The notes below the pieces were generated by a model. It made no database searches. It worked only from the letters and a program-made list of their open reading frames with translations, and was not told the DNA's origin. DNA of 64,000 bases from CBDDFV01 sp965227335 (GTDB lineage: Bacteria; Planctomycetota; Phycisphaerae; Phycisphaerales; SM1A02). The stretch's first letter is position 1; each line of letters begins with the position of its first letter. Made by a program: the position numbers and the translations under genes. The stretch covers positions 356,486 through 420,485 of the forward strand of contig CBDDFV010000002.1 in assembly GCA_965227335.1 (NCBI GenBank), given 5' to 3'. Shown piece after piece: positions 62,127 through 64,000 of the stretch.

Positions 62127-62697
62127 GCGTATCGTCCTCTCGTGAGAGCCGCATCCGGAGCCAGGCTCGCGCGATGCGCCAGTCGTCCTCGGCGGTGGAC
62201 ACCGAGACGCCGAGCAGTTGCGCCGCTTCCGGGACGGTGAGTCCGCCGAAGAAGCGGTACTCCACCACCCGCGATTGGCGCTCGTTCACCTTGGATAATT
62301 CCGACAACGCCTCGTCCAGCGCGATGAGATCAACGTCCGGGCCCGCGTCCTCCGCCACGCCGCCGAGCGTGACCCGCTCCCAGCCGGCGCCTCGTTTCGC
62401 CGCGGCCCGACGCCGCGCGTGGTCCGCGAGAATCCCCCGCATGATGACGGCGGACAGCGCAAAGAAGTGCGCCCGGTTCTCCCAGGACGTGTCCAGACGA
62501 TCGGCGATGCGCAGGTACGCCTCGTTCGCCAGGGCGGTGGGCTGGAGGGTGTGATTCGGGCGTTGCTGGCGGAACGCCGCCCCGGCCAGCGCCCGAAGGT
62601 CCGCATAGACGGCGTCGAACATCGCCTGCATCGCCCCGGCGTCGCCGGCCGCCGCTTCGTGCAGGATCTGCGTGATGTCGTCTCGCCCATTGAGCAT
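62116..62697 (-). CDS. ECF sigma factor (sigma-kinase pair 3)
   Basis: 193 residues. Same group as the pair 1 factor: YADLRALAGAAFRQQRPNHTLQPTALANEAYLRIADRL and SKVNERQSRVVEYRFFGGLTVPEAAQLLGVSVSTAEDDWRIARAWL. It is followed by the pair 3 kinase with an 11-bp overlap and is divergent from the secreted protein gene at 62860. Confidence 0.92.
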   Translation of the reverse strand: MLNGRDDITQILHEAAAGDAGAMQAMFDAVYADLRALAGAAFRQQRPNHTLQPTALANEAYLRIADRLDTSWENRAHFFALSAVIMRGILADHARRRAAAKRGAGWERVTLGGVAEDAGPDVDLIALDEALSELSKVNERQSRVVEYRFFGGLTVPEAAQLLGVSVSTAEDDWRIARAWLRMRLSREDDTRDG

Positions 62698-62859
62698 GCT
62701 CGATCATAGTGATCGGCACGCGAATCCCGGTTTTTCCCCCTGAAATTGGGGTTGGAGGAAAAATATCGGGAGTGCTCCAAGGGATGAGCGTCGGGATCGC
62801 GGGTTCAGGATGTGGGCCAAGACCCGCGTCCATTCCACCTGACCCGACGGAGCCATCCC

Positions 62860-64000
62860 ATGTTCATCCTGCATTCCCAACCGGCCGCTCGCTTCGCCCT
62901 CGCGGCGGGGCTGATCGCCGGTCTCGCGACGGGCGCCGCCGCGGATCCGGCGTTCGACACCGTGGCCATCACCGAGTTCATCAACAACGCCAACGGCTCC
63001 GACGCCGGCCGGGAGTGGATCGAGATCCACAACTACGGGCCGATCGCGGTCGACATCTCGGGCTGGACGGTCGAAGACAACAACGCCGCCCCGTTCACGC
63101 TTCCCGCCGGCGCGATCATGCCGCCCGGCGGCGTCGTCATCCTGACCAAGAACAAGACGACCTTCCAGAACGACTGGCTCGGCGGCGCCAGCGACAGTCG
63201 CGTCTACGGCGACATCGCCTGGAACCTCAACAACGGCTCCGGCGACCAGATCGTGCTGCGCAACGGCGACGGCGAGGTGGTCTGGACGCTCGGCTACTCG
63301 ACGTCCGAAGCGAATTCGATCGGGGCGGGCCGGGCGACGTTTCTGACCGATCCGACGGTCGACGATGACAACTACGGCAATGTGGGATCACCCGGCGTCG
63401 ACTTTCAGGGGGTCGATCCCGGCTCGGGCACCCTCGGGTACCAGGTGAACACCGCGACGTCGGACGCGCAGGCGTACACGTCGACGAACGGCGATGTCGG
63501 CAGTCCGCTCCACGTCCCCGGGTTCGACTACACCACGCTCACCGTCAATGCGGATTCGGGCTCGATCGGCGGCGCGCCGGACGGACTGCTGAACGGCACG
63601 CCGTGGACATACGACGGCGTCGTCGACGGCGCCGCGCAATTCACCATTCACGGCGACCTCGTGCTGCACGCTGCAGATCGCCTGCGCGGCGAGGGCGCGC
63701 TTCCGATTCGTCTGCGTGTCGCCAACAACCTGGTCGCGGCGGCGGGCGCGATCCTCGACATGTCCTCCTCCGCGGAACGTGTGGGTCCGGGCGGCGGGCT
63801 GGGCTCGGTCGGCGACAGCCCGACCTTCGGGAACGGCGGCAACGGGCAGACGGTGGGCGGTCTCGCCGGCGCGCCGGGTCTGGCCGGGCTCGGCGGCGCG
63901 CCGTGTCTCGCCGGTCTCGACGGACTCAACGGCGCCAACGGCACGCCGGGCGTCCCCGGCTTCACCGCGCCGAATACGGTGACGTCGACCAGCGACGGAC
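62860..64000 (+). CDS. Secreted lamin-tail domain protein, truncated by window end
   Basis: The frame runs open from ATG 62860 through the right edge (380 codons seen). A signal peptide (ARFALAAGLIAGLATGAAA) is followed by a lamin-tail domain (VAITEFINNANGSDAGREWI; IHNYGPIAVDISGWTVEDN; AGAIMPPGGVVILTKN), then a beta-rich region and, near the edge, a Gly-rich collagen-like run (GGLAGAPGLAGLGGAPCL; GLNGANGTPGVPGF). Lamin-tail domains occur in exported planctomycete proteins. A dockerin tail may lie beyond the edge. It faces the pair 3 sigma gene. Confidence 0.82.
   Translation, partial: MFILHSQPAARFALAAGLIAGLATGAAADPAFDTVAITEFINNANGSDAGREWIEIHNYGPIAVDISGWTVEDNNAAPFTLPAGAIMPPGGVVILTKNKTTFQNDWLGGASDSRVYGDIAWNLNNGSGDQIVLRNGDGEVVWTLGYSTSEANSIGAGRATFLTDPTVDDDNYGNVGSPGVDFQGVDPGSGTLGYQVNTATSDAQAYTSTNGDVGSPLHVPGFDYTTLTVNADSGSIGGAPDGLLNGTPWTYDGVVDGAAQFTIHGDLVLHAADRLRGEGALPIRLRVANNLVAAAGAILDMSSSAERVGPGGGLGSVGDSPTFGNGGNGQTVGGLAGAPGLAGLGGAPCLAGLDGLNGANGTPGVPGFTAPNTVTSTSDG

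Noticed and set aside
59328..62240. 970-codon plus-strand frame
   Set aside because: Antisense to the pair 3 kinase; composition is that of a GC-rich shadow.
1..64000. tRNA, rRNA, CRISPR array, insertion sequence or prophage
   Set aside because: I looked for cloverleaf T-arm patterns, regularly spaced repeats, transposase and phage motifs and found none.

Overview
The window looks like a high-GC member of the Planctomycetota, most likely of the class Phycisphaerae. The reasons are several secreted proteins ending in short Ca-binding dockerin-like tails (GDLDGDG...DLA.LLA.WG), three ECF sigma factor/Ser-Thr kinase gene pairs, a PVC-type haem CxxCH protein next to a sulfatase, and very dense GC-rich coding sequence. 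No rRNA, tRNA, CRISPR array or insertion sequence was seen. The taxonomic call is inference from gene families, not from a marker gene.

Layout. 1-3 kb: two convergent secreted dockerin-tail proteins, the second with a C39-like cysteine peptidase signature. 3.2-4.2 kb: NUDIX hydrolase and PilZ protein. 4.45-11.9 kb: a seven-gene arginine operon, argR-argF'-argG-argE-argBA-argC-argH, nearly every junction overlapping, behind an ARG-box promoter; it encodes the acetylated-intermediate route (N-acetylornithine carbamoyltransferase, bifunctional NAG synthase/kinase). 12-15.6 kb: a YdiJ-type FAD/Fe-S dehydrogenase and a GNAT. 15.8-27.2 kb: an accessory-looking stretch with three more dockerin-tail proteins, S41 peptidase, VOC/GNAT pair, a lipoprotein, a DUF4344 metallopeptidase and unknown genes. 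27.2-32.7 kb: an RpiR-type regulator divergent from a KamA-like radical SAM aminomutase, both subunits of a 3-oxoacid CoA-transferase, a class III beta-amino-acid-type aminotransferase and a DUF1330 protein. 32.6-41.1 kb: sulfatase, PVC haem protein, WD40 kinase and ECF sigma, all on the minus strand. 41.2-42.8 kb: a secreted repeat protein bracketed by a 22/23-bp inverted repeat. 43.0-53.0 kb: an eleven-gene type II secretion operon (gspD,E,F,G,H,I,J,K,C,L,M-like) plus a TPR lipoprotein. 53.1-64 kb: a dockerin/TSP3 secreted protein divergent from a second sigma-kinase pair, an M28 peptidase, a third sigma-kinase pair, and a truncated lamin-tail/collagen-like secreted protein.

How the parts may work together. 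The type II system is a plausible exporter for the dockerin-tail proteins. Each ECF sigma-kinase pair lies head to head with a secreted-protein gene, which suggests a recurring sensor/output module. The KamA-like/CoA-transferase/aminotransferase cluster reads as a possible catabolic route from an alpha-amino acid through a beta-amino acid and a beta-keto acid to a 3-oxoacyl-CoA, under RpiR control; the mutase has a changed substrate-contact residue, so the substrate is unknown. This cluster, the sigma-kinase/secreted-protein modules and the inverted repeat around the 41.2-kb gene are the best candidates for undescribed biology here.
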